Assembly (NCBI RefSeq): GCF_015207505.1
Contig: NZ_JADEWT010000021.1
Location: forward strand, 1-64,000
Reading direction: 5' to 3'
Length of the DNA: 64,000 nt
From: Tychonema sp. LEGE 06208
GTDB taxonomy: Bacteria; Cyanobacteriota; Cyanobacteriia; Cyanobacteriales; Microcoleaceae
The notes beneath the pieces are model-generated. The model made no database searches. It saw nothing but the letters and a program-made list of their open reading frames with translations, and had not been told where the DNA came from. Position 1 is the first letter of the stretch, and every line of letters begins with the position of its first letter. The translations under genes were made by a program, and so were the position numbers. Of this stretch, positions 45,831-53,883 are shown in pieces.

Positions 45831-46943
45831 TTTGGGTACGCCTTCTCTCCTCAATTTGCACCTGTCTATTTTAATAAATTTAATTTTTTCAACAGTATTT
45901 TTCCACTGCGACGGAATTTCGCAATTCGATTATACTCGATTTGGTCACTTTTGGTCAGATTATTTTTTTTAATTAAATTTGTTATTCATGCGTTCGCAAC
46001 CCTTTTGTCCGCATTCTTTGACATCCTGAGTTTTTCAAACCAGTTTTTTCAGAGAGCCGTTCTCAACAGAGTTGCGTCAAGGGCGATCGATAGCTTTCTT
46101 ACCTGTTTGCCCCCGGATTTTTTTCGATTAACATTACAGCAACGTTTCGCCCTAATTCACGGCTAAAATCTGTATTGTTTTCAGCCTTTTTTGGGCTTTT
46201 TAAGTCAATTAACAACCCTAAAATGCCGATCATTTAAAATGAATTACTAACCTTCAATCAAATTAATTGTAGTTGTTTTAAATAATATAAGGAGAGACAT
46301 ATTTATTGCCGATAATTTTCTGGAGAACCGTTTTTGTAAAAACTAAAGATTGCCAGATTTGTTGCGGAAATTAGACATTATTACTGACCGCAATCAAATC
46401 AAAAATACATCAATTTGCTGGTGGGCGGGCTGGTATTTCGGTAGCCAAAATGCGGGCGACAAGTGAGCGATCGGACTTTTTGGGCTGTAGGTTGAGTTTC
46501 CTTGGCTGAGGCTACTGCGTTAGATTCTCAGCAAGCGACGGGGCAAAGTCAAAGGAAATCGGACGATCGCGATCGCACTTCCTAGCACTGCAAAAGAGAT
46601 GCTTGAGAACAATCCAAGAACTCATATCAATTCCGGTTGCACTCATACATGACTGTTGACTGTTGACTGTTGACTGTTGATTGTTGACTGTTGACTGTTG
46701 ACTGCTGACTGTTGACTGTTAAATTAAGAGGGCGGGCCCGCACCATCCACCGCCCCTACTGACTGCTGACTCGATTTTATGATTCCGATGCAACCGGAAA
46801 CGATATCAATTCTATTGAGCATCAATAATAGAACTGGCGCAGCGATCGTTTAATGTCGCCGTCAGTGGTAGCATTACACGATTGGTGCGCCAGTTATAGC
46901 ACAATTCAATTGCAGGCTTTCGGGAGTGCCGGCGCGGGGAAAG
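45831..46943. other. Gene-poor spacer of about 1.1 kb
   Basis: No supportable coding gene lies here. AGCC-T6-GGGCT near 46183-46201 followed by T's could be a weak plus-strand terminator, and some transcript might start after 45900, but I recognise no RNA family. The plus frame at 45951-46166 has no domain. A palindromic element with an internal (GACTGTT)n array lies at 46624-46806 and is listed separately. Confidence 0.5.
46624..46806. mobile_element. MITE-like palindrome, copy 2, with heptamer array inside
   Basis: The ends ATATCAATTCCGGTTGCA (46624-46641) and TGCAACCGGAAACGATAT (46789-46806) are inverted repeats matching at about 16 of 18. The interior carries (GACTGTT)n at about 46651-46722 and a GGGCGGG run, quite different from the other copies. 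Confidence 0.6.
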
Positions 46944-47321
46944 TTAATCATCCATTCGCATCAGCTTGCGGTAAAACGTTTTAGAAAAATCGACGCTAGT
47001 ACGAGTCCGCTGAAAAGTCAAAAGTACCTCAATTAAACAAGTGACAAATTCAGAGCTTTGCATCGTTACTTCGTAGCTGAGTTCAGCATTGCCGTCAAAC
47101 AACACCCGACAGCGGGTCAAATCGATCGGCAGCGACGAAATATTCCAACTAGCGACAAACGGCACGTCCTCGCCGCCGTCAACTTTTCGGGCCCCCTCCA
47201 AGCTTTTGAGCTTGTAGAGAGCGATAGCGTGCGGCAAAAACTTGCGCCGGGGCTCCTGACAGAAAGGAGCGTAGACTTTCACTTCTTTGTCGTCGGCTGG
47301 CTTCAGTTGAGGAAGAGACAT
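46944..47321 (-). CDS. ebsA: EbsA-like type IV pilus biogenesis protein (probable)
   Basis: The 125-residue soluble protein begins MSLPQLKPADDKEVKVYAPF. It contains FLPHAIALYKLKSLEGARKV, GGEDVPFVASWNISSLP and CRVLFDGNAELSYEVTM. From memory this pattern fits EbsA, a cyanobacterial protein described in Synechococcus as needed for type IV pilus assembly and for biofilm self-suppression. It is short, lacks membrane segments and is thought to act with PilB-type motor proteins. I rate the family assignment moderate. No other pilus gene is nearby. Confidence 0.6.
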   Translation of the reverse strand: MSLPQLKPADDKEVKVYAPFCQEPRRKFLPHAIALYKLKSLEGARKVDGGEDVPFVASWNISSLPIDLTRCRVLFDGNAELSYEVTMQSSEFVTCLIEVLLTFQRTRTSVDFSKTFYRKLMRMDD

Positions 47322-47659
47322 ATTTCCACATCCTGATAATTACTACTAGCAGATTAGTTGAGCTGCTCTGCAAAAACTAGCAGATATTCTAGGCTAAGCG
47401 CAAGCAAAAGCCAGTCAATTTTAGATTTTAGATTTACTTGCAGCGCCCTGAATCAGCAGGCTCGAACAGGGGTTGAAAATTTGGGACAGCGAAAAACTCC
47501 TGTACGTGGCACGACAGTATCCGTTTTTGGGCGGGTCAAACCAGCAGAGGGTTTTCCTGCAAGCGTGCCAGCGTCTGCTTTCGACAAAAGCCCAGAAACT
47601 GATACAGTAAATACTTATCTATAAAATCAAAAACTATTGGTTGTTTAATCAAGTAACCT
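47322..47659. other. Spacer between divergent genes
   Basis: No gene is visible. It should carry promoters for the EbsA-like gene on the minus strand and the glycosyltransferase on the plus strand. A TTTTAGATTTTAGATTT piece near 47417 matches the short repeats seen at 16.9 kb. Confidence 0.5.
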
Positions 47660-49168
47660 ATGCAGGAGAGTTCTTGGCCAGAAAACGACGCTCGCACCGA
47701 GCTTAACTTGGAAATCCCTGATTTAGCTAGAGAAGAGCTCAATAGTTTGACCTCGAACTCGAAGGCAAGCAAAATATTTGCCATACCAGACATGGGGGAC
47801 AGGGTGTTTGACGCGGAAACTTCATCAGAGATCCCGGTGGCGGTGTCTGTGCCGGGTTCTCCGTCTTTTCCTCAAAATCTTTACCGGGGAAGGCGAGCAA
47901 AAGCTGCGGTAGTGCTGACTGCGGTTTGGGGAGGGACGATCGCCCTGCACTTGATTTCCTGGGGTGCGTGGGTAGTGTGGGGGTTGACGGGGCTGCTGTG
48001 GATGCAAGCGCTGCGAGTTTTGTTTGCCGGGCCCAAACCCGCACTCCCTCCTCTTTCAGATGAAAGTCGAGAAGATTGGCCTTATGTCTCGCTGCTGGTG
48101 GCGGCGAAAAATGAGGAAGCGGTGATTGCCCGATTGGTAGAATCAATCTGCAATTTAGATTATCCGATCGACCGTTACGAACTTTGGGCGATCGACGATC
48201 GCAGCAGCGACGGTACGCCACTGGTATTGGAACAGCTAACCAAAAAATACCCGCAACTTAAAGTATTTCGCAGAGGAGTCAATGCCAGCGGCGGCAAGTC
48301 GGGAGCCCTAAATCAAGTCTTGCCGCTGACTCGCGGCGAATTTGTGGGAATATTTGACGCCGACGCGACGGTAACGCCGGATTTGCTGCGCCGAGTGCTG
48401 CCGGTATTCGATCGAGAACAAGTAGGGGCGGTGCAAGTCAGAAAAGCCATCGCCAATGCTGCGGTGAATGTGTGGACTCGCGGCCAAGAAGCAGAAATGG
48501 CTCTCGACAGTTTTTTCCAGCAGCAGCGGACTGCGATCGGCGGCATTGGAGAATTGCGCGGTAACGGCCAATTCATGCGCCGCACCGCCTTAGAAAGCTG
48601 CGGCGGCTGGAACGAGGAAACGATTACCGACGATCTAGATTTGACCCTAAGGCTGCACCTAGACCAGTGGGACATTGAATTTTTGCCTTTCCCAGCGGTG
48701 TTAGAAGAAGGAGTCACCAACGCTAGGGCTCTGTGGCACCAGCGCAATCGCTGGGCAGAAGGCGGCTATCAGCGCTATCTTGACTACTGGCAGCTTATTT
48801 TGCAAAACCGCATGGGAATCGGGAAAACTTGGGATTTATTTGGATTTTGGGTATCCCAATATTTCTTGCCCACAGTAGCGCTACCCGACTTTTTGATGTC
48901 AATTGCACTGCGCCGGATGCCTCTAGCCAGTCCCATAACTTTTATGACCCTTACCTTGTCGCTGGTGGGAATGTTTGTCGGTTTGCGTCGCACTCGCAAA
49001 GAGACGAAATTTGAGGTGAAAAGAGTTTTTGTCACCTTCCTGCAAACGCTACGGGGTACTGTGTATATGTTGCACTGGCTGCTGGTGGGGACTGTGACGG
49101 CTCGGATTGCGGTGCGTCCCAAGCGGCTAAAATGGGTCAAAACTGTCCATCAAGGGGCTGCTAAGTAA
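47660..49168 (+). CDS. mgdA: GT2 glycosyltransferase, probably monoglucosyldiacylglycerol synthase
   Basis: The 502-residue membrane protein is a processive-type GT2 enzyme. Two N-terminal helices (about 78-120) precede the catalytic domain, which has VAAKNEE, the nucleotide-binding ELWAIDDRSSDG, the FDADATV metal site, the acceptor-site TDDLDLTLRL and HQRNRWAEGGYQRYLDY (QxxRW type). More membrane helices follow (about 395-480). The plan matches Sll1377-type enzymes, which glucosylate diacylglycerol as the first step of galactolipid synthesis in cyanobacteria. Other GT2 roles, such as polysaccharide synthesis, cannot be excluded. The start has no strong ribosome-binding site. Confidence 0.75.
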   Translation: MQESSWPENDARTELNLEIPDLAREELNSLTSNSKASKIFAIPDMGDRVFDAETSSEIPVAVSVPGSPSFPQNLYRGRRAKAAVVLTAVWGGTIALHLISWGAWVVWGLTGLLWMQALRVLFAGPKPALPPLSDESREDWPYVSLLVAAKNEEAVIARLVESICNLDYPIDRYELWAIDDRSSDGTPLVLEQLTKKYPQLKVFRRGVNASGGKSGALNQVLPLTRGEFVGIFDADATVTPDLLRRVLPVFDREQVGAVQVRKAIANAAVNVWTRGQEAEMALDSFFQQQRTAIGGIGELRGNGQFMRRTALESCGGWNEETITDDLDLTLRLHLDQWDIEFLPFPAVLEEGVTNARALWHQRNRWAEGGYQRYLDYWQLILQNRMGIGKTWDLFGFWVSQYFLPTVALPDFLMSIALRRMPLASPITFMTLTLSLVGMFVGLRRTRKETKFEVKRVFVTFLQTLRGTVYMLHWLLVGTVTARIAVRPKRLKWVKTVHQGAAK

Positions 49169-49187
49169 ATCCATTTAATAGGGCCTA

Positions 49188-49305
49188 AAAGCATCGGGCA
49201 TAGGGCATAGGGCATAGGGCATGGGGCATGGGGCATGGGGCATCGGGCCTAAAAGCATCGGGCATCGGGCCTAAAAGCATCGGGCATCGGGCCTAAAAGC
49301 ATACC
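49188..49305. repeat. GGGCATAGGGCAT and CCTAAAAGCATCGGGCAT repeats
   Basis: GGGCATA/GGGCATG heptamers run from about 49197, then CCTAAAAGCATCGGGCATCGGG repeats about three times. Confidence 0.9.
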
Positions 49306-49371
49306 TCACTTTTATGAGAACCGCTATATCTCTTCTTCCTTCTTCCTTCTTCGTTTTTCCTTCTTCTGCCT

Positions 49372-49702
49372 GATGACTAATGACCAATGACTAATGACCA
49401 ATGACCAATGACTAATGACCAATGACCAATGACTAATGACCAATGACTAATGACCAATGACCAATGACCAATGACTAATGACTAATGACTAATGACTAAT
49501 GACCAATGACCAATGACTAATGACCAATGACCAATGACTAATGACCAATGACTAATGACCAATGACCAATGACTAATGACCAATGACTAATGACCAATGA
49601 CTAATGACTAATGACCAATGACCAATGACTAATGACCAATGACCAATGACTAATGACTAATGACTAATGACTAATGACCAATGACTAATGACCAATGACT
49701 AG
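49372..49702. repeat. (AATGACC/AATGACT)n heptamer array
   Basis: About 47 copies of a heptamer alternating AATGACC and AATGACT form a 330-base array, the longest in the window. No spacer sequences of CRISPR type are present. The 49703-50020 stretch after it has no gene. Confidence 0.95.
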
Positions 49703-50020
49703 AGAAGCCGAAGTATTTAAAATCGACTGACGGCAAGTGCAAATCGGTTGCGGAACATCTTTTTTGCGAAGGTTATATATCGCCGCCCGATCGGACAGTG
49801 AAATTTGGCAATTGATTTATCGATCGCCAAAAACACTCCAAAACCGATTAAGTAATCGGCGATGGGCTATCTGTTGCGAATAAGTAATCGGCTATACAAA
49901 AGTCTAAAAATAAAAATTAAAAGCCAGAATATTTGAGTTTTGACTTGACAAAAAACCAATTATTATCTAATAATTATGAATTGCCAATTACGGCGAATTG
50001 CTTGTTGCCAACTACCAGTC

Positions 50021-50150
50021 ATATCGCATCCGGTCGATTCACAACGATAAAATTGGTTCGCGCGTGCGGACTTGCACAGGCAATCCGGGAGCGGACTTTA
50101 GTCCGCACGCGCGAACCGTTTTTGTTACGAAGATCGACCGGAAATGATAT
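50021..50150. mobile_element. MITE-like nested palindrome, copy 3
   Basis: The ends ATATCGCATCCGGTCGAT (50021-50038) and ATCGACCGGAAATGATAT (50133-50150) are inverted repeats. Inside, GGTTCGCGCGTGCGGACT (50055-50072) pairs perfectly with 50100-50117. The inner hairpin belongs to the GTTCG-GTGCGG palindrome family, so one family is nested in another. Confidence 0.65.
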
Positions 50151-50156
50151 CACCCG

Positions 50157-50455
50157 TTAGTGAACTACCAGACGCTGATGCGTAGCATACAGCACTGGCT
50201 TCCTGATTCATTGGGATGTGCTGTTGCTATCCGTTGAAGCAAGTAGTCTGATCTTCCCTCCACAGGCAGGAGTCCTAGTTCCTAAGACCCATACTTTTTC
50301 TGGCTACACGCTCCGTTTAGCTTGGTTTTCGCCTAGGAGGATAGTGGTCAAGATAGTGCAATTGTATCACTGATTCGCTATCGCTCAACTTGTTTCTGGT
50401 TCGTTTTCATCCCGTCACCCACCTGAGTACAGGTAGGGTGCGGGACTTCCCACTC
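50157..50455 (-). mobile_element. Internally deleted IS200/IS605-like element (possible)
   Basis: The right part has a stem CCCGTCACCCACCTG/AGGTAGGGTGCGGG at 50411-50444. The left part, read on the minus strand, ends CTACGCATCAGCGTCTGGTAG then TTCAC, like the right ends of tnpB-carrying IS605 elements I remember. No transposase frame is left inside. If the reading is right, this is a remnant in minus orientation whose left-end hairpin lies just before sucC. It could instead be an unrelated structured leader of sucC. Confidence 0.4.
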
Positions 50456-50469
50456 ACATTCAGTTAAAA

Positions 50470-51696
50470 ATGGATTTGTTAGAGTATCAAGCTAAATCTT
50501 TATTCCGTCAGATGGCAATTCCGATTTTGCCATCACAACGGATTGATAATCCCGCCGACCTCAAGGGACTGAAAATTCCCTACCCAGTTGTACTCAAGTC
50601 GCAAGTGCGCGCTGGGGGACGAGGCCGGGCGGGTGGTATTAAATTTGTGGAAAATACGATCGATGCAGTTGCTGCTGCTCAAACAATTTTTAATTTGCCG
50701 ATCGAGTCTGAATATCCCCAAGTCCTGCTGGCCGAAGCTAAGTACAACGCTGACCAAGAACTTTACTTGGCGGTACTCCTAGACCCCGTAGCGCGACGCC
50801 CGGTACTTCTGGGTTCGAGAGAAGGAGGTATGGATGTTGAAGGGTCGATCGACAAAATGCAGCAAGTTGCCGTAGACCAAGAATTTTCGCCATTCTACGC
50901 GCGGCGTTTGATGCTGAAAATGGGATTGCAGGGAGACTTGATTCAATCGGTGAGCGCGATCGTCGAGAAAATGTACCGACTGTTTGTCGAAAAAGATTTA
51001 GATTTAGTAGAAATCAATCCTCTCGGCATCAGTCCTACGGGAGAGGTAATGGCTTTAGACGGTAAAGTCACCGCCAATGACGATGCTTTGGGGCGGCATC
51101 CAGACTTGGCCGCACTCTCGGGTAAAAACCAAAGCAGCGGGTTCGTAGGAAACAGGAGAAATCCCCATGGGGGCGCGAGTCACAATTCTCACTCTCCGGC
51201 CCCGCACTCCGCGGAGTTTGACGCAAAATCTCAATCCCCAATCTCGAATTCCGAATCTTTGCAATTAATCGAACTAGATGGGAATATCGGGATTTTGTGC
51301 AACGGAATGGGCCTGACAATGGCAACTTTGGATGCTGTAGCCCACCAAGGAGGAAAACCAGCTAATTTTGTGAATATGGGTTCTCTAAACCGCTACGATA
51401 CAGCAAATGCCCTGCGCGATCGCGCGGAATTGGCCCTGGAGTTAGTCGCTCAAAATAAAAACGTTAAGGTGATACTGGTAAATATTTTGGCCCGCGCCTC
51501 CAAAACTGAGGAAATCACCGCCGCAGTAGCCGGCTATTTGGAACGGAAAGCTCGCGCCAACCGCCACATCCAAGTTGTGCTGCGTCTGGTAGATATCGAT
51601 TCTGATGCTGTAAAAAAGCGTTTGGGAGAGTTGCCGGTGCAGCTAGTTAGCAGTTTGGATCGGGCTGCGGCCGCTTCTGTAGCCTCGGCCAAGTAG
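50470..51696 (+). CDS. sucC: Succinyl-CoA synthetase beta subunit
   Basis: The beta subunit binds the nucleotide and, with SucD, couples succinyl-CoA to ATP or GTP formation. The ATP-grasp N-domain starts MDLLEYQAKSLFRQM and has SQVRAGGRGRAGGI and LVEINPLGISPTGEVMALDGK. The C-domain begins near ELDGNIGILCNGMGLTMATLD. Between them (about residues 218-260) there is a long Ser/Asn/His-rich insert containing HSPAPHSAEFDAKSQSP, where other SucC proteins have a short linker. The usual NFLDVGGGA segment is altered to NFVNMGS. At 408 residues it is longer than the usual 390. The start lies right after a hairpin at 50411-50444. Confidence 0.92.
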   Translation: MDLLEYQAKSLFRQMAIPILPSQRIDNPADLKGLKIPYPVVLKSQVRAGGRGRAGGIKFVENTIDAVAAAQTIFNLPIESEYPQVLLAEAKYNADQELYLAVLLDPVARRPVLLGSREGGMDVEGSIDKMQQVAVDQEFSPFYARRLMLKMGLQGDLIQSVSAIVEKMYRLFVEKDLDLVEINPLGISPTGEVMALDGKVTANDDALGRHPDLAALSGKNQSSGFVGNRRNPHGGASHNSHSPAPHSAEFDAKSQSPISNSESLQLIELDGNIGILCNGMGLTMATLDAVAHQGGKPANFVNMGSLNRYDTANALRDRAELALELVAQNKNVKVILVNILARASKTEEITAAVAGYLERKARANRHIQVVLRLVDIDSDAVKKRLGELPVQLVSSLDRAAAASVASAK

Positions 51697-51747
51697 CGGC
51701 AGTCGATCGGCAAAAGACGAGTGTGAAGGACTGTCAAATGGCAAAAA

Positions 51748-52644
51748 ATGAATTTAACTCCTGAAAGCAAAGTCCTAGTACAGGGCATTACAGAATCTCC
51801 AGCGTCAACCCGCACCGCCCTGATGATGAAAGCATACGGCACTAATGTAGTCGCCGGTGTCAGTCCCGGTAAAGGCGGGCAGGAGGTGGAGGGAATTCCG
51901 ATTTTTGATTTGGTAGAACAAGCCGTGGCGGCAGTGGGTAACGTTGACACTGCGGTAATTTTGGTAGACCGTTATTCGGTGCTGGATGCGGCTCAAGAAG
52001 CGATCGCCGCAGGAATTCGACAAATCGCGATCGTCACCGGGGGAGTGCCTCCTCTGGATATGGTGCGCTTAGTCAGAAAAGCAGAGGCCACCGAAACTTT
52101 GTTAATCGGGCCAAACAGTCCGGGGATTATTGTCCCCGACAAACTGCTATTGGGCACTCACCCCAAAGAATTCTACACTCCCGGTTCGATCGGGGTCATC
52201 AGCCGCAGCAGCACTTTGACTTACGAAATTGCTTTAGAACTGACTGGGGCCCGATTGGGGCAGTCGATGGCGGTTTGTATTGGCTGCGACGCGATTCTGG
52301 GTTCGTCGTTTATGCAGTGGCTGCAAATTTTGGACGAAGACGACTGTACGGAGGCGATAGTGTTGGTGGGAGAAGCGGGCGGCTGGAGCGAACAAGCTGC
52401 AGCTTCTTACATCGCTTCGGCAATAGACAAACCCGTAGTTGCTTATCTCGCCGGACACTATGTTCCCAAGGGCCCGTCTTTGGGCCACGCGGGCATTTTG
52501 ATCAGTTCTCGCGCTGCAGCCCAGAAAGCCTTTGGAATTAAGGCCGATAACAAAATGGCTGCCTTTGAAGAGGCGGAAATACCCGTGGCGGCTCGGCCTT
52601 CGGAGGTTCCTAAGTTGCTTAAAAAATTGCTGAAGAAAAAATGA
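51748..52644 (+). CDS. sucD: Succinyl-CoA synthetase alpha subunit
   Basis: The 298-residue alpha subunit carries the CoA-binding Rossmann domain and the phospho-histidine. KVLVQGITESPASTRT opens the CoA domain, LIGPNSPGIIVPDK marks the nucleotide-proximal loop, and GPSLGHAGILISSRAAAQKA holds the active His. The loop usually written GDPINGTNF is GCDAILGSSF here, a divergence matching the unusual SucC partner. It lies 51 bases after sucC, so the pair is an operon. The C-terminus is Lys-rich. Confidence 0.92.
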   Translation: MNLTPESKVLVQGITESPASTRTALMMKAYGTNVVAGVSPGKGGQEVEGIPIFDLVEQAVAAVGNVDTAVILVDRYSVLDAAQEAIAAGIRQIAIVTGGVPPLDMVRLVRKAEATETLLIGPNSPGIIVPDKLLLGTHPKEFYTPGSIGVISRSSTLTYEIALELTGARLGQSMAVCIGCDAILGSSFMQWLQILDEDDCTEAIVLVGEAGGWSEQAAASYIASAIDKPVVAYLAGHYVPKGPSLGHAGILISSRAAAQKAFGIKADNKMAAFEEAEIPVAARPSEVPKLLKKLLKKK

Positions 52645-52720
52645 TTGCGATCGCCCAAAATCCAATTGGCTCGATCGTTCCGAATCCAAGTCCCCATTTG
52701 CTCGTTGCTCCTTTGCTCGT

Positions 52721-52755
52721 TACCAGGCTCTGCCTGGTAATGCAGATAGGCGATA
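52721..52755. repeat. CCAGGCTCTGCCTGG dispersed palindrome
   Basis: TACCAGGCTCTGCCTGGTA at 52721-52739 is a perfect palindrome with a short loop. A related copy lies at 62257-62303. The surrounding spacer has no gene. Confidence 0.75.
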
Positions 52756-52830
52756 CTCTGCCTCCTTTGCTCTGGAAACTTACAAGAGAGAAGACTGTAG
52801 GAGATGCTTAAATTATTAAATTTTCGTTTC

Positions 52831-53526
52831 TTACCAAAGTCCTCTGACAGGGCTCGCAGGCTGTGGTGCAGGTGCTGGTAGGGGTACGGGTGCGGGACGA
52901 CGTGCCGGAGGCGGAGTTGTTGGCGGAAGGCTGGGACGAGGTGCGATCGGAGTTTCGGTGCGAGTTGTCCGAGTTGTCTCGCGCATCGACTCTTGCAGCA
53001 GGCTTTGCACGTTCCCCACCAAACCCTGAACTTTCCCAACTGTGGCCGCAAGGCTGGCAACATCTACGTAAACCTGCGGCAGAGGATACTTTTTCAGGAT
53101 TTCTAGCAGCGACAGCCTACCGTCGTCGCCGGACGCCAGAATCACCGCAGCCCGCAGGGCTTTGCCACTTTCTGTGCGGCGGTGAGTCCGAATTGCTTGA
53201 CCGATTTCGTCCGTAATTTTTTCTCCCGGGGTGCTGTAAACTACCCTCGCCAGAATAGCGGGCTTTAAACCGATTTCTAGACTCATCAATCCCTGCAGCA
53301 CTTGTGGGTCCATTTTGGAGAACCCGATAATTTGTTTGATGGTTGGTGTCGTTGTGCCGTTTTTAGCAAAGTTTTCTAAGTCGCTGATATTTATGGTTTG
53401 TGCGATCGGGCCAAATGTCAGGACAACTTTTTCGGCCCCCAATGCTTTACTGTTGCTAGATAATATGCTGGCGCTCGATCCAACAAACAGGGCAATGGCG
53501 ATCGATACAAATTTTGTTAACTTCAT
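52831..53526 (-). CDS. Secreted DUF1400-domain protein with Pro-rich tail
   Basis: From the ATG at 53526 the protein has about 231 residues. It opens with a signal-like helix KFVSIAIALFVGSSASIL ahead of a cleavage region. The DUF1400 domain (about 30-155) contains KVVLTFGPIAQTINISDLEN, LMSLEIGLKP and DGRLSLLEILKKYPLPQVYVD. In cyanobacteria this domain is usually the N-terminus of a longer alpha/beta hydrolase. Here the hydrolase is missing and a Pro/Thr/Arg-rich tail (TTPPPARRPAPVPLPAP) takes its place. It is probably exported to the periplasm or surface. Function unknown. Confidence 0.75.
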   Translation of the reverse strand: MKLTKFVSIAIALFVGSSASILSSNSKALGAEKVVLTFGPIAQTINISDLENFAKNGTTTPTIKQIIGFSKMDPQVLQGLMSLEIGLKPAILARVVYSTPGEKITDEIGQAIRTHRRTESGKALRAAVILASGDDGRLSLLEILKKYPLPQVYVDVASLAATVGKVQGLVGNVQSLLQESMRETTRTTRTETPIAPRPSLPPTTPPPARRPAPVPLPAPAPQPASPVRGLW

Positions 53527-53883
53527 ATTCAGTTTCAGCGATCGATTAAAATTATGCTTTCGAGATTTGTACATTATAGATGATGCAGCCGTCATATTTT
53601 ACAAGGTCGCGAGTGTCAGTTAAGCCCGCCCCAGTCAGGCGCACAATCTATATCGATCTTTTGGCGCGCGATCGACTTTAAGTATAAATAACCACACTTA
53701 CTAAAATATTTTTGATTCTATTAATTCTACCTTCTATAGCGGTTGTCAAGCGTGGTGAGGTATGCCCTATTCCCGGTTTGGCCTATGCCCAGCGGCACCT
53801 GATCTTTATGAGAAATGCTATACATCTCTAGCCTGCTACATCAGAGTGCCTTCAGCCTTCTACATAAATCCCTTCTAGAAGTT
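53527..53883. other. Spacer between divergent genes
   Basis: No gene is visible. GCGATCGA-type palindromes and a TTATGAGAAATGCTATACATC piece that recurs near 49313 (TTATGAGAACCGCTATATC) are present. It should hold promoters for both flanking genes. Confidence 0.5.

Noticed and set aside
45951-46166. Plus-strand frame of 71 codons in the 1.1-kb spacer
   Set aside because: Phe/Leu-rich with no start signal or family; likely chance.
49372-49702. Regular repeats that could suggest a CRISPR array
   Set aside because: The units are seven bases long and head to tail, with no unique spacers and no cas genes nearby.
50200-50350. Cobalamin riboswitch suggested by GGCAGGAGTCCT
   Set aside because: The other conserved elements of the B12 aptamer are missing; an IS-type relic explains the region better.
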